Below are positions 34,116-41,997 of a stretch of DNA of 64,000 nt, piece after piece. Under the pieces are notes generated by a model, which was not told the DNA's origin, searched no databases, and saw nothing but the letters and a program-made list of their open reading frames with translations. Position numbers and translations under genes: made by a program. Position 1 is the stretch's first letter. Every line of letters starts with the position of its first letter. Source of the DNA: Pseudomonadota bacterium. GTDB taxonomy: Bacteria > Pseudomonadota > Alphaproteobacteria > Rhizobiales > Xanthobacteraceae. The stretch spans positions 248,001 to 312,000 of the forward strand of contig JAEYAW010000031.1 of NCBI GenBank assembly GCA_023404675.1. The letters are read 5' to 3'.

Positions 34116-34865
34116 TCACGTTTCAGCGCCTGAAATCCGGTCAGTCGGTCCCGCATAGGCCATGGCATAAGCCTCGCTGAGCGCCTCCTCGAACGGCCGA
34201 CCCGCCCGATAGGAAGCCAGCGCGGCAGGGCGGGTCACGCCGTCCAGCAGCCGCGCGCACGGTTCCGGCGCGCCAAGAACCGTGTGCACGGGCAGACGCT
34301 CTGCATAGATCGGCAGTTCGTAGTCCTCGTCATCGTCAGCGACGCCCTTGGCCCGGATCTTTGCCGAGGCGCGCTCGATCTCCATCACGATGACGGTGGT
34401 GGCCTTGATTTCCTGCGGCGTGCTCTGGCGAAGCGTCGCGGTGCGCTGCGGGAAGAAGCGGTCCACCATCATCGTCAGAGCGCGTTCCTTTTCTTCCGGA
34501 TCGTCGACGAGACGGGCCGTGCCGAACGCCATCACCGAGCGGTAGTCCGCCGAATGGTTGAAGCCCGAGCGCGCGAGCACAATGCTGTCGAGGTGCGTCA
34601 CCGTTACGCAGGCCGGTTCGCCTTCCGACAGGTTGCGCAGCATCCGGCTGGCGCTGCTGCCATGCCAGTAGAGCCGCGTCCCTTCCCGCCAGAACAGCGT
34701 CGGCGTACAGAACGGCTGGCCATCGATGACCCATGCGACATGGGCGAGCGCAGCGGCATCCAGCAGCTTGTGGATCGTCTCGTGATCGTAGAAGCCGCGA
34801 TCATGGCGGCGCTTGACGCGGTTGACCGCATCGACGGGATATTCCGAAACGGGATGATCCGACAT
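34116..34865 (-). CDS. Pyridoxamine 5'-phosphate oxidase-family FMN-binding protein
   Basis: A 249-residue split-barrel flavoprotein, similar to NimA-like and general-stress FMN-binding proteins. Visible family traits are HKLLDAAALAHVAWVIDGQP, LYWHGSSASRM and the SADYRSVMAFG strand that contacts flavin. The reaction is unknown. ATG 34865 is preceded by CAGGAG; a longer frame to 35012 would overlap the MocR reading frame. It is divergent from the MocR regulator gene, a typical regulator-target pair. Confidence 0.82.
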   Translation of the reverse strand: MSDHPVSEYPVDAVNRVKRRHDRGFYDHETIHKLLDAAALAHVAWVIDGQPFCTPTLFWREGTRLYWHGSSASRMLRNLSEGEPACVTVTHLDSIVLARSGFNHSADYRSVMAFGTARLVDDPEEKERALTMMVDRFFPQRTATLRQSTPQEIKATTVIVMEIERASAKIRAKGVADDDEDYELPIYAERLPVHTVLGAPEPCARLLDGVTRPAALASYRAGRPFEEALSEAYAMAYAGPTDRISGAET

Positions 34866-35019
34866 GGCTGGCTCCTGAGGCTTGCGCGCCAGCTTTCGCA
34901 CCCGCAAAGTGGTCTGGAAAAGGTCCATTTTTCGAGGAAATATGTAATCCACTTCACTTCCGCGGCCAAAACCCTCGCTGCCGCCGCTCCGGCTCGATCC
35001 GTCGATCCGCAATCAGGCC

Positions 35020-36369
35020 TTGCGGGTACACGGCGGCCTGCGCGCAGCCATCGTCGACGGGCTCTTGCAGCCGGGATCGCGGCTGCCGTCGAGCCGCGAT
35101 CTTGCGGCGCAGCTCGGCGTCGGGCGCAACATGGTCGTCGCCGCCTACGAGCACCTGATGAGCGACGGCCTCGCGGAAGCCCGCCATGGCTCGGGTACCT
35201 ACGTCTCGGCCAGCCTGCCGCCACCGCCGAGCGTCGCGACCGCGCCCGATATTCCTCTGGCCTTCGGCCGGCGCCGCCCTTTCGCGCTGGGGCAGACCCA
35301 TGTCGAGCCCGCCTTCCTGACGCGGCTGGCCGCCGCCACCCGCCGCCATGTCGCGGGGGCAAGCCTTGCCGATCTCGGCTACGGCGATCCGCGCGGCAGC
35401 CTGCATCTGCGGCAGCAAATCTCGGACTATCTGGCCGCCCATCGCGGCATCCGCTGCGATCCCGATTGCGTGGTGGTGGTCAGCGGCACGCAACATGGGC
35501 TGAGACTCTGCGCCGACGCGCTGCTGTCGCCGGGCGATCCGGTCTGGGTCGAAGATCCGGGCTATGGCGTCTCGCGTGCGACCCTCGCGGCTGCGGCGGC
35601 CCGGCTGGTGCCGGTCCCGGTCGACGAGGCCGGACTCGATGTCGCGGCCGGCATTGCGTTGGAGCCTCGCGCCAAGGGAGCTTACGTCACCCCTTCGCAT
35701 CAGTTTCCGACCGGCGTGACCATGGGAATGGATCGCCGCGTGGCGCTGATCGAATGGGCCGAAGCGACGGGAAGCTGGGTCTTCGAGGATGATTACGACA
35801 GCGAATTCCGCTATTCGGGCCCACCGCTGACGGCGCTGGCGGGCCTCGCGCCGGACCGGGTGATCTATCTCGGCACCCTCGCCAAGACGCTGTTTCCGGG
35901 CCTGCGGCTCGGCTATGTCGTGGTGCCGCCCGCAGCGCTCGCCCCGGTGCTGAAGGCGCGCATGGCGTTCGACCGCTTCACGCCGACGTTTCTGCAGAAC
36001 GCGGTCGCCGACCTGATGGCCGACGGAACCATTGCCGCGCATCTGCGGCGGAACCTGCGGCGCTACCGTGCCATGCGCGATCTGGTCGCCGGAATCGTCC
36101 GAAGCCGATCCAAAGGCGTGCTCTGGCCACAGATTCCCGATCACGGCCTGCACATGATCGCCTGGCTGCGCGACGGCCTCTCCCCGGACCTCGCAGCGGC
36201 AATCCGCACCGAGGCCGGCGTGGCAGCTGTGCTGTTCTCCGAAACCCGCATGCGGCCGGGCAATGCCGAAGGCTTCGTGCTCGGCTTTTCGGGATACGAT
36301 CCGGACGAACTCGCGGCGGCGGCAACCGCCCTCGCGACCACCGCGCGGCGGCTGGCTTTTCAAAAATAA
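35020..36369 (+). CDS. MocR/GntR-family regulator with aminotransferase-like domain
   Basis: A 449-residue regulator. Residues about 1-65 form a GntR winged helix (PGSRLPSSRDLAAQLGVGRN, then HGSGTYVS). From about 90 on is a class I aminotransferase-like PLP domain; the PLP lysine is in YLGTLAKTLFPGLRLGY. MocR proteins sense PLP or related amines and often control a divergent gene, here the PNPOx-like one. The start is uncertain: the frame is open from 34948, but between its preceding TAA (34945-34947) and the TTG at 35020 the only other candidate is CTG 34978. An ATG at 34942 is followed directly by that TAA. Confidence 0.85.
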   Translation: MRVHGGLRAAIVDGLLQPGSRLPSSRDLAAQLGVGRNMVVAAYEHLMSDGLAEARHGSGTYVSASLPPPPSVATAPDIPLAFGRRRPFALGQTHVEPAFLTRLAAATRRHVAGASLADLGYGDPRGSLHLRQQISDYLAAHRGIRCDPDCVVVVSGTQHGLRLCADALLSPGDPVWVEDPGYGVSRATLAAAAARLVPVPVDEAGLDVAAGIALEPRAKGAYVTPSHQFPTGVTMGMDRRVALIEWAEATGSWVFEDDYDSEFRYSGPPLTALAGLAPDRVIYLGTLAKTLFPGLRLGYVVVPPAALAPVLKARMAFDRFTPTFLQNAVADLMADGTIAAHLRRNLRRYRAMRDLVAGIVRSRSKGVLWPQIPDHGLHMIAWLRDGLSPDLAAAIRTEAGVAAVLFSETRMRPGNAEGFVLGFSGYDPDELAAAATALATTARRLAFQK

Positions 36370-36417
36370 CTGCCGCCGAAGTCCCTCACGAAGGTTTGGA
36401 TTGACGCGCCGGAGCGC

Positions 36418-37062
36418 ATGGCGGAGTTTGCCGCCGTGATCACACATCAGGCTCCCGCGTGCCGGGGCTCTGTCGCATTGCTGATGGCGCTGGCGTTCGC
36501 CGCACTCGCACCGTTCTTGAGCGGGGCGTCGGCGCAGACGTCCGGCCCGGCGTCTGCTGCGCCGCCATCTTCCCAAACGCCCGCCCTCGATCTGGTGTCA
36601 CTGGACGGCACGCGAGAGAGCCTTGCCGGCCTGCGGGGCCGCCCGGTGCTCGTGCATTTCTTCGCGACATGGTGCGAGCCCTGCCGGGCCGAGATGGCTG
36701 GGCTGACCCGCTTCTCCGAACGCCAGACCGAAGCTCCCTTCGCAATTCTGGCGGTCGATGTGGGCGAGCCGGAGACGCGGATCCGGCGTTTCTTCGCGCG
36801 CGCGTTCGAAGGACAGCTGCCACCTTTTCCGATCCTGATCGATGCCGACCGCGCCGCGCTGAAGACATGGCGGGTCGCCAGCCTGCCGGCCAGCTATCTG
36901 CTCGACGCCGACCACACGGTCCGGCTGACGGTGTATGCCCCGGTCGATTGGGATCACCCGCGCGCGCTCGCCGCGCTTGACGACATCCGCGCCGGCCGCC
37001 CGCTGCCGGCGGACTTCACCCTGCCAAATCTGCCAGACGCTTCCGGGAGTACCGAGCCATGA
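36418..37062 (+). CDS. TlpA/ResA-like periplasmic thioredoxin-family protein
   Basis: A 214-residue exported thioredoxin-fold protein. An N-terminal hydrophobic segment (SVALLMALAFAALAPFL, about residues 18-34) is a signal peptide or anchor. The redox motif is ATWCEPC (about 85-91), and the cis-proline loop is VASLPASYLL. TlpA-type proteins reduce or oxidise specific periplasmic thiols. The stop overlaps the start of the transglutaminase-like gene, and selD follows, so the three probably form one transcript. Confidence 0.85.
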   Translation: MAEFAAVITHQAPACRGSVALLMALAFAALAPFLSGASAQTSGPASAAPPSSQTPALDLVSLDGTRESLAGLRGRPVLVHFFATWCEPCRAEMAGLTRFSERQTEAPFAILAVDVGEPETRIRRFFARAFEGQLPPFPILIDADRAALKTWRVASLPASYLLDADHTVRLTVYAPVDWDHPRALAALDDIRAGRPLPADFTLPNLPDASGSTEP

Positions 37063-38195
37063 CCAATCGCCGCGATCTGCTGAAAGCCGGTGCCGCCATC
37101 GCGGCCACCGCCGCCGTTTCCCCATTTGCCCTGCCGACCGCCGCAGGCGCGCAGGCGGGCGCCCCAGCCACCTTTGCCCCCAAGCCGGGCGACTGGCGCA
37201 ACTTCGAGGTGGTGACGTCGCTTGCCATCGCCCCGGTCGAGGGCAAGGCAGGTCCGGCGCAAGCCTGGGTGCCGCTGCCGTCCTACACCGCCGACAGCTG
37301 GTTCAAGCCCGGCGAGAACCGCTGGAAGACCAATGCGACAACCGCCGAGGTGGTCGCCGATCCGCATTACGGTGCGCGGATGCTGCATCTGGTCTGGGCC
37401 GATGGCGAGGCCGCGCCGCAGGTGGAAATCACCTCCACCATCGCCACGCGCGATCGGGCGACCGATCTGAAGAAGCCCGGCACCGTCGCCCCGCTGTCGG
37501 CCGGGGACCGATCGCTGTTCCTTGCCGCCACCGACCTCATCCCCATCGACGGCCTCGTCAAGGCGACCGCTGACAAGATCGTCGCCGGCAAGACTACGGA
37601 TCTGGAGAAGGCCCGCGCGATCTACGAATGGGTCGTCGACAACACCTATCGCAACGCCGCCACGCGCGGCTGCGGCACCGGCGACATCGCCTCGCTGCTG
37701 GCGAGCGGCAATCTCGGCGGCAAATGCGCCGATCTCAATGCGCTGTTCGTCGGACTGAACCGCGCTGCGGGCATTCCCGCCCGCGACATCTATGGCATCC
37801 GCGTCGCGCCCTCCGCCTTCGGCTACAAGAGCCTCGGCGCCAATTCGCCGACCATTTCCAAGGCACAGCACTGCCGCGCCGAAGTGTGGCTCGACGGCTT
37901 CGGCTGGGTCGCCACCGATCCGGCCGACGTGCGCAAGGTTGTGCTGGAAGAGCCGCCGGGCAAGCTCGCCGTCGATGACGCCAAAGTGCTGGCCGCCCGC
38001 AAGGCGCTGTTCGGCGCCTGGGAGGGCAACTGGCTGGCCTACAACGACGGCCACGATATCGCGCTGCCCGGCTCGAGCGGACCGAAGCTCGGCTTTCTGA
38101 TGTATCCGCAGGCCGAAGTCGCGAGCCTGCGCCACGACTGTCTCGAACCCGACGCGTTCAAATACACCATCAGCGCGCGGGAAATCTCTGCCTGA
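37059..38195 (+). CDS. Transglutaminase-like protein with Tat signal
   Basis: A 378-residue protein. The N-terminus TNRRDLLKAG followed by a hydrophobic stretch and Ala-rich cleavage region is a Tat signal (residues 1-32). The core has the papain-like triad in the expected order: Cys in LGGKCADLNALF (about 226), His in QHCRAEVWLDGFGW (about 272), and Asp in WVATDPADV. Bacterial homologues are mostly periplasmic and can be proteases, peptidases or cross-linkers; which one is not evident. GGGAG precedes the start, which overlaps the thioredoxin gene. It lies 49 bases upstream of selD. Confidence 0.85.
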   Translation: MTNRRDLLKAGAAIAATAAVSPFALPTAAGAQAGAPATFAPKPGDWRNFEVVTSLAIAPVEGKAGPAQAWVPLPSYTADSWFKPGENRWKTNATTAEVVADPHYGARMLHLVWADGEAAPQVEITSTIATRDRATDLKKPGTVAPLSAGDRSLFLAATDLIPIDGLVKATADKIVAGKTTDLEKARAIYEWVVDNTYRNAATRGCGTGDIASLLASGNLGGKCADLNALFVGLNRAAGIPARDIYGIRVAPSAFGYKSLGANSPTISKAQHCRAEVWLDGFGWVATDPADVRKVVLEEPPGKLAVDDAKVLAARKALFGAWEGNWLAYNDGHDIALPGSSGPKLGFLMYPQAEVASLRHDCLEPDAFKYTISAREISA

Positions 38196-38244
38196 GCGGC
38201 AACTCGCGCCCCTTCGATGGGGAGCGGCGATCAAGGATAGCGCC

Positions 38245-39321
38245 ATGCTCGACAAGCCCACGCCCGACAAGCCCACGCCCGATGTCCCGTTCCGCCTCAC
38301 CGGTCTCGCCCATGGCGGCGGCTGCGGCTGCAAACTGGCTCCTTCCGTGCTGCGCGAGCTGCTGGCCGAGCAGCCAACGGCCGCACCATTCGAGCGCCTG
38401 CTGGTCGGCACCGAGACCGGCGACGACGCCGCCGTCTGGCGGCTTGACGACGACACCTGCCTGATCGCCACCACCGACTTCTTCATGCCGATGGTGGACG
38501 ATCCGTTCGAGTTCGGCCGGATCGCCGCGACCAACGCGATCTCCGATGTCTACGCCATGGGCGGCAAGCCGCTGCTGGCGCTGGCGATCCTCGGCATGCC
38601 GCTCGGCAAGCTGGCCCCGGAGATGGTGCGGGAGATTCTGAACGGCGGCGTCTCGATCGCTGCCGAGGCTGGCATCCCGGTCGCCGGCGGCCATTCGATC
38701 GACGCGCCCGAACCGATCTACGGCCTCGCCGTGATCGGCACCGCAAGACCTGAGCATATCCGCAGGAACAGCGCGGCGCGGGCGGACGACGCGCTGATCC
38801 TCACCAAGCCGCTCGGCGTCGGCATCTATTCGGCCGCCTTCAAGAAGGAGGCGCTGTCCGCTCCCGCTTATGCCGAGATGATCGGCTCGATGACGCGCCT
38901 CAACAAGATCGGCACCGAGCTTGGGAAAAACCCTTCCGTCCATGCCGTCACCGATGTCACCGGCTTCGGCATTCTCGGGCACGGACTGGAGATGGCGCGA
39001 GGATCGCATCTCACGCTGGAGATCGAATCCGGCGCATTGCCGCTGCTTTCGGAAGCCGCCACGCTATCGCAACAGGGCTTCGTCACCGGCGCATCGCACC
39101 GCAACTGGGCGAGCTATGGCGAGGAGGTCCGCCTTCCCGAAGGGCTGCCTGACTGGCAACGCCACCTCTTCACCGATCCGCAGACCTCCGGCGGCCTGCT
39201 GGTCGCCTGCGCGCCGGAGGCGGCGTCGACGCTGCTGGATCGGATTCACGCGGGCGGCTTTGCCCATGCCGCCATCATCGGCCGCGCGGTCGCCGGCGAT
39301 CCACTGATCCGGGTGATATGA
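38245..39321 (+). CDS. selD: Selenide, water dikinase (selenophosphate synthetase)
   Basis: A 358-residue ATP-dependent enzyme making monoselenophosphate, the selenium donor for SelA. The essential Cys and Lys are in HGGGCGCKLAP (C27, K30); this form has Cys rather than Sec at that place. ATP/Mg motifs include GDDAAVW, TTDFFMPMVDDP, and VTDVTGFGILGHG. The N-terminus holds a small tandem repeat (DKPTPDKPTPD) encoded by a duplicated 15-mer. AAGGA precedes the ATG at 38245. It is on the opposite strand to, and about 4.3 kb from, the fdn-sel operon it serves. Confidence 0.97.
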   Translation: MLDKPTPDKPTPDVPFRLTGLAHGGGCGCKLAPSVLRELLAEQPTAAPFERLLVGTETGDDAAVWRLDDDTCLIATTDFFMPMVDDPFEFGRIAATNAISDVYAMGGKPLLALAILGMPLGKLAPEMVREILNGGVSIAAEAGIPVAGGHSIDAPEPIYGLAVIGTARPEHIRRNSAARADDALILTKPLGVGIYSAAFKKEALSAPAYAEMIGSMTRLNKIGTELGKNPSVHAVTDVTGFGILGHGLEMARGSHLTLEIESGALPLLSEAATLSQQGFVTGASHRNWASYGEEVRLPEGLPDWQRHLFTDPQTSGGLLVACAPEAASTLLDRIHAGGFAHAAIIGRAVAGDPLIRVI

Positions 39322-39411
39322 CGGTATAAAGGTGCGGTCTTTCGGATCTGCTCTGGCAGGCTTCTTGCTTGCAAACGTGAACGGCGGTTCGCCGGAAGCC
39401 GGAGCGAAAGC

Positions 39412-40413
39412 ATGCACGCCGTTTTTGCGCCAACAGTCCATCGCACTGTCGGGTCGTTCCAGAACGGCGTCCGGCAGGTCTGCGGCAATTATCTTGTCCG
39501 CTCCGGGTTCGAAGATCAGGGCTCCGACGCGTTTCCGTTCGCGGCCCATACGGGCCTGCTGCGGCAGCACGGCATGGAACTGGCCTACGTCCGGCTGCCG
39601 GGCATGGAGGTCGAGCGCACGAGGGATCAGATCAGGTCCGATTTCGTCGATCACTTCGTGTTCACGATGCAGTTGTCGGGCGCCGCCGACATGGTACAGG
39701 GCGCGGGAGCCGCGCATCTGCGGCCCCATGACATCTTTATCAGCGACGCCACGCGGCCGAGCCGCTTTCACTTCGCCAGCGGCGCGGTGGAACAGATTTC
39801 GATTCACATCCCCCGGAGCGATGGAATCGGCAGACTCGGCAGACTGCTCGACGCACCCGCGCTGATCCATGGCGACAGCGGTTTTGCGATTGCCCTTCGG
39901 GTGCTGCTGCAGCGCGCGACATGGCAGATTACCAATGCCGGTGTGGCGATGGCGGACAATGACGATGCGCTGCATCTCGGGGACGCTCACTCCGCCCCCG
40001 ATCGAAACGAAGCATCGCTGCGGTTTCAGGAGGCGTTCTTCTCGGTGCTGACGAGCGCGCTGCTCGACGCCAAGGCGGGCGGCCATGCCGCGCGGGACAA
40101 ACACGACCGCCTCTACGACGCCGCGCTGTGCGTCATCCATCAGAAGGCCAGCGACCCGAACTTCGGTCCCGGACAGCTCTGCGCCGAACTCGGCGTCAGT
40201 CCGCGCCAGTTGCAGCGCAGTTTCGTCCGCCACGGCGACAGCGCGCGCGACCAGATTCTGATCACCCGGCTCGGACGCGCGCATCGCCGTCTGCTGACCG
40301 AACGAGCGGCGACGGTGACGCAGATCGCCTACGCCTGCGGCTTCAACGACCTGTCCTTCTTCTATCGCGCCTATCGCAGGCAGTTCGGCACCACGCCTGG
40401 CCAGCGCGGCTGA
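39412..40413 (+). CDS. AraC-family transcriptional regulator
   Basis: A 333-residue regulator with an N-terminal AraC-binding/cupin-like sensing domain (residues about 30-190) and a C-terminal double HTH. The first HTH is LCAELGVSPRQLQRSF, and the second VTQIAYACGFNDLSFFYRAYRRQFGTTP carries the family signature. GGAG precedes the ATG. It lies just upstream of the aldehyde dehydrogenase and GMC oxidoreductase genes on the same strand, so it probably activates them in response to an alcohol or aldehyde substrate; this is inference. Confidence 0.9.
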   Translation: MHAVFAPTVHRTVGSFQNGVRQVCGNYLVRSGFEDQGSDAFPFAAHTGLLRQHGMELAYVRLPGMEVERTRDQIRSDFVDHFVFTMQLSGAADMVQGAGAAHLRPHDIFISDATRPSRFHFASGAVEQISIHIPRSDGIGRLGRLLDAPALIHGDSGFAIALRVLLQRATWQITNAGVAMADNDDALHLGDAHSAPDRNEASLRFQEAFFSVLTSALLDAKAGGHAARDKHDRLYDAALCVIHQKASDPNFGPGQLCAELGVSPRQLQRSFVRHGDSARDQILITRLGRAHRRLLTERAATVTQIAYACGFNDLSFFYRAYRRQFGTTPGQRG

Positions 40414-40515
40414 CCGGTACGCCGCAGCCGGATATAGATCGCAGCGCCCATCTGTCGCTTTAGTCCAAAACATCGGTCGTTTCGGTCGAAGTCCGCGCGC
40501 GGGCCACACTCCTAG

Positions 40516-40541
40516 GCTCTCTCTGTCGAAACAGAGAGAGC
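40516..40541 (+). promoter_or_regulatory. Perfect hairpin at the aldehyde dehydrogenase ribosome binding site
   Basis: GCTCTCTCTGT (40516-40526), loop CGAA, ACAGAGAGAGC (40531-40541): an uninterrupted 11-bp stem ending 6 bases before the GTG start at 40548. The only purine-rich Shine-Dalgarno-like sequence, GAGAGAG, is inside the 3' arm, so the fold would hide it. As DNA it is also a 26-bp palindrome suitable for a dimeric regulator. Confidence 0.7.
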
Positions 40542-40547
40542 GAGCCC

Positions 40548-41987
40548 GTGAACGAACACATCAAACAGAGCGCCGAAGGCGCGACGCTGTTTCCCGTCAT
40601 CATCGGCGGCAAGCCCGTCACCACGGGCGGCAGCTTCGCCGTGACCAACCCCGCCACCGGGAAGATCGTCGGCTATGCGCCCGAATGCGGCGCAGCCGAA
40701 CTGGACGCCGCCGTCGCAGCCGCAGCCGAAGCCTTCAAGAGCTGGTCGGCCACCGACGACGCGACACGGGCGGCCGCCTGCCACGCCATCGCCGGCAAGA
40801 TCGAGGCGCACGCGGAGGAACTGGCGCGGCTCATCACGCTCGAACAGGGCAAGCCGCTGGCCGGCATCGGCTCGATGTTCGAGGCGCAGGGCGCGGCCGG
40901 CTGGAGCCACTACACGGCCGGCCTGTCGCTGGCCACCGAAGTGCTCTCCTCCGGCGAGGGCGGCAACGTCGAGAAAATCCGCAAGCCGCTGGGCGTCGTC
41001 GGCTCCATCACGCCGTGGAACTGGCCGATGATGATCGCGGTCTGGCATATCCTGCCGGCGATCCGCACCGGCTGCACTGTGGTGTCGAAGCCCTCGCCCT
41101 ACACGCCGCTTTCGACGCTGCGCCTCATCGCGCTGATGAACGAGGTGCTGCCGCCGGGCGTCGTCAATGTCGTGACCGGCAGCGACGACGGCACGCGTCT
41201 CGGCGCGCTGATGTCGGCGCATGAGGGCATCCGCAAGGTGGTCTTCACCGGCTCGACACCGACCGGCCAGAGCATCATGCGCTCGGCCGCCGACACGCTG
41301 AAACGCCTGACGCTCGAACTCGGCGGCAACGACGCGGGCATCGTGCTGCCGGACGTCGATCCGCAGGCGATCGCGGAAGGGCTGTTCTGGGGCGCGTTCA
41401 TCAACGCGGGCCAGACCTGCGCGGCGCTGAAGCGTCTTTATGTGCACGAGGACGTCTATGACGCGGTGTGCGAGGCGCTGACCGCTTATGTCGCCAAGGT
41501 GCGTGTCGGCAACGGACTCGAAGAAGGCACCGTGCTCGGCCCCGTCTCCAACAGGATGCAGTTCGACAAGGTGGCCGCGCTGGTGGAGAGCGCCAGGACC
41601 AAGGGCCGCGTGCTGATCGGCGGAACGCCGGGCGAAGGGCTGTTCTATCCGCCGACCCTGATCGCCGATCTCGAAAATGGCGATCCGCTGGTCGATCAGG
41701 AGCAGTTCGGCCCGGTACTGCCGATCATCAAATACAGCGACATCGAGACTGCGATCGCTGCGGCCAACAACAATCCGGCCGGTCTCGGCGGTTCGGTGTG
41801 GTCGTCCGATCCGGCGAAGGCGAAGGCCATCGCCACACGCCTCGAATGCGGCACGGTCTGGATCAACCAGCACGGCATGATCCGCCCGGACGCGCCGTTC
41901 GGCGGCACCAAGATGTCCGGCATCGGCGTCGAGTTCGCGCAGGACGGCCTGCACGAATACACTGACCTTCAGATCGTCATCTCCTAA
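40548..41987 (+). CDS. NAD(P)-dependent aldehyde dehydrogenase
   Basis: A 479-residue ALDH-superfamily enzyme. The catalytic Glu is in LELGGNDAGIVLPD (about residue 259) and the catalytic Cys in NAGQTCAAL (about 293). The cofactor segment TPWNWPMMIAVWHI and FTGSTPTGQ are present. It resembles the betaine aldehyde/succinate-semialdehyde dehydrogenase branch; the substrate is unknown. The start is GTG 40548 behind a strong hairpin. The GMC oxidoreductase gene follows after 10 bases, suggesting stepwise oxidation of an alcohol to an acid. Confidence 0.93.
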   Translation: MNEHIKQSAEGATLFPVIIGGKPVTTGGSFAVTNPATGKIVGYAPECGAAELDAAVAAAAEAFKSWSATDDATRAAACHAIAGKIEAHAEELARLITLEQGKPLAGIGSMFEAQGAAGWSHYTAGLSLATEVLSSGEGGNVEKIRKPLGVVGSITPWNWPMMIAVWHILPAIRTGCTVVSKPSPYTPLSTLRLIALMNEVLPPGVVNVVTGSDDGTRLGALMSAHEGIRKVVFTGSTPTGQSIMRSAADTLKRLTLELGGNDAGIVLPDVDPQAIAEGLFWGAFINAGQTCAALKRLYVHEDVYDAVCEALTAYVAKVRVGNGLEEGTVLGPVSNRMQFDKVAALVESARTKGRVLIGGTPGEGLFYPPTLIADLENGDPLVDQEQFGPVLPIIKYSDIETAIAAANNNPAGLGGSVWSSDPAKAKAIATRLECGTVWINQHGMIRPDAPFGGTKMSGIGVEFAQDGLHEYTDLQIVIS

Positions 41988-41997
41988 CGAGCCCCCA

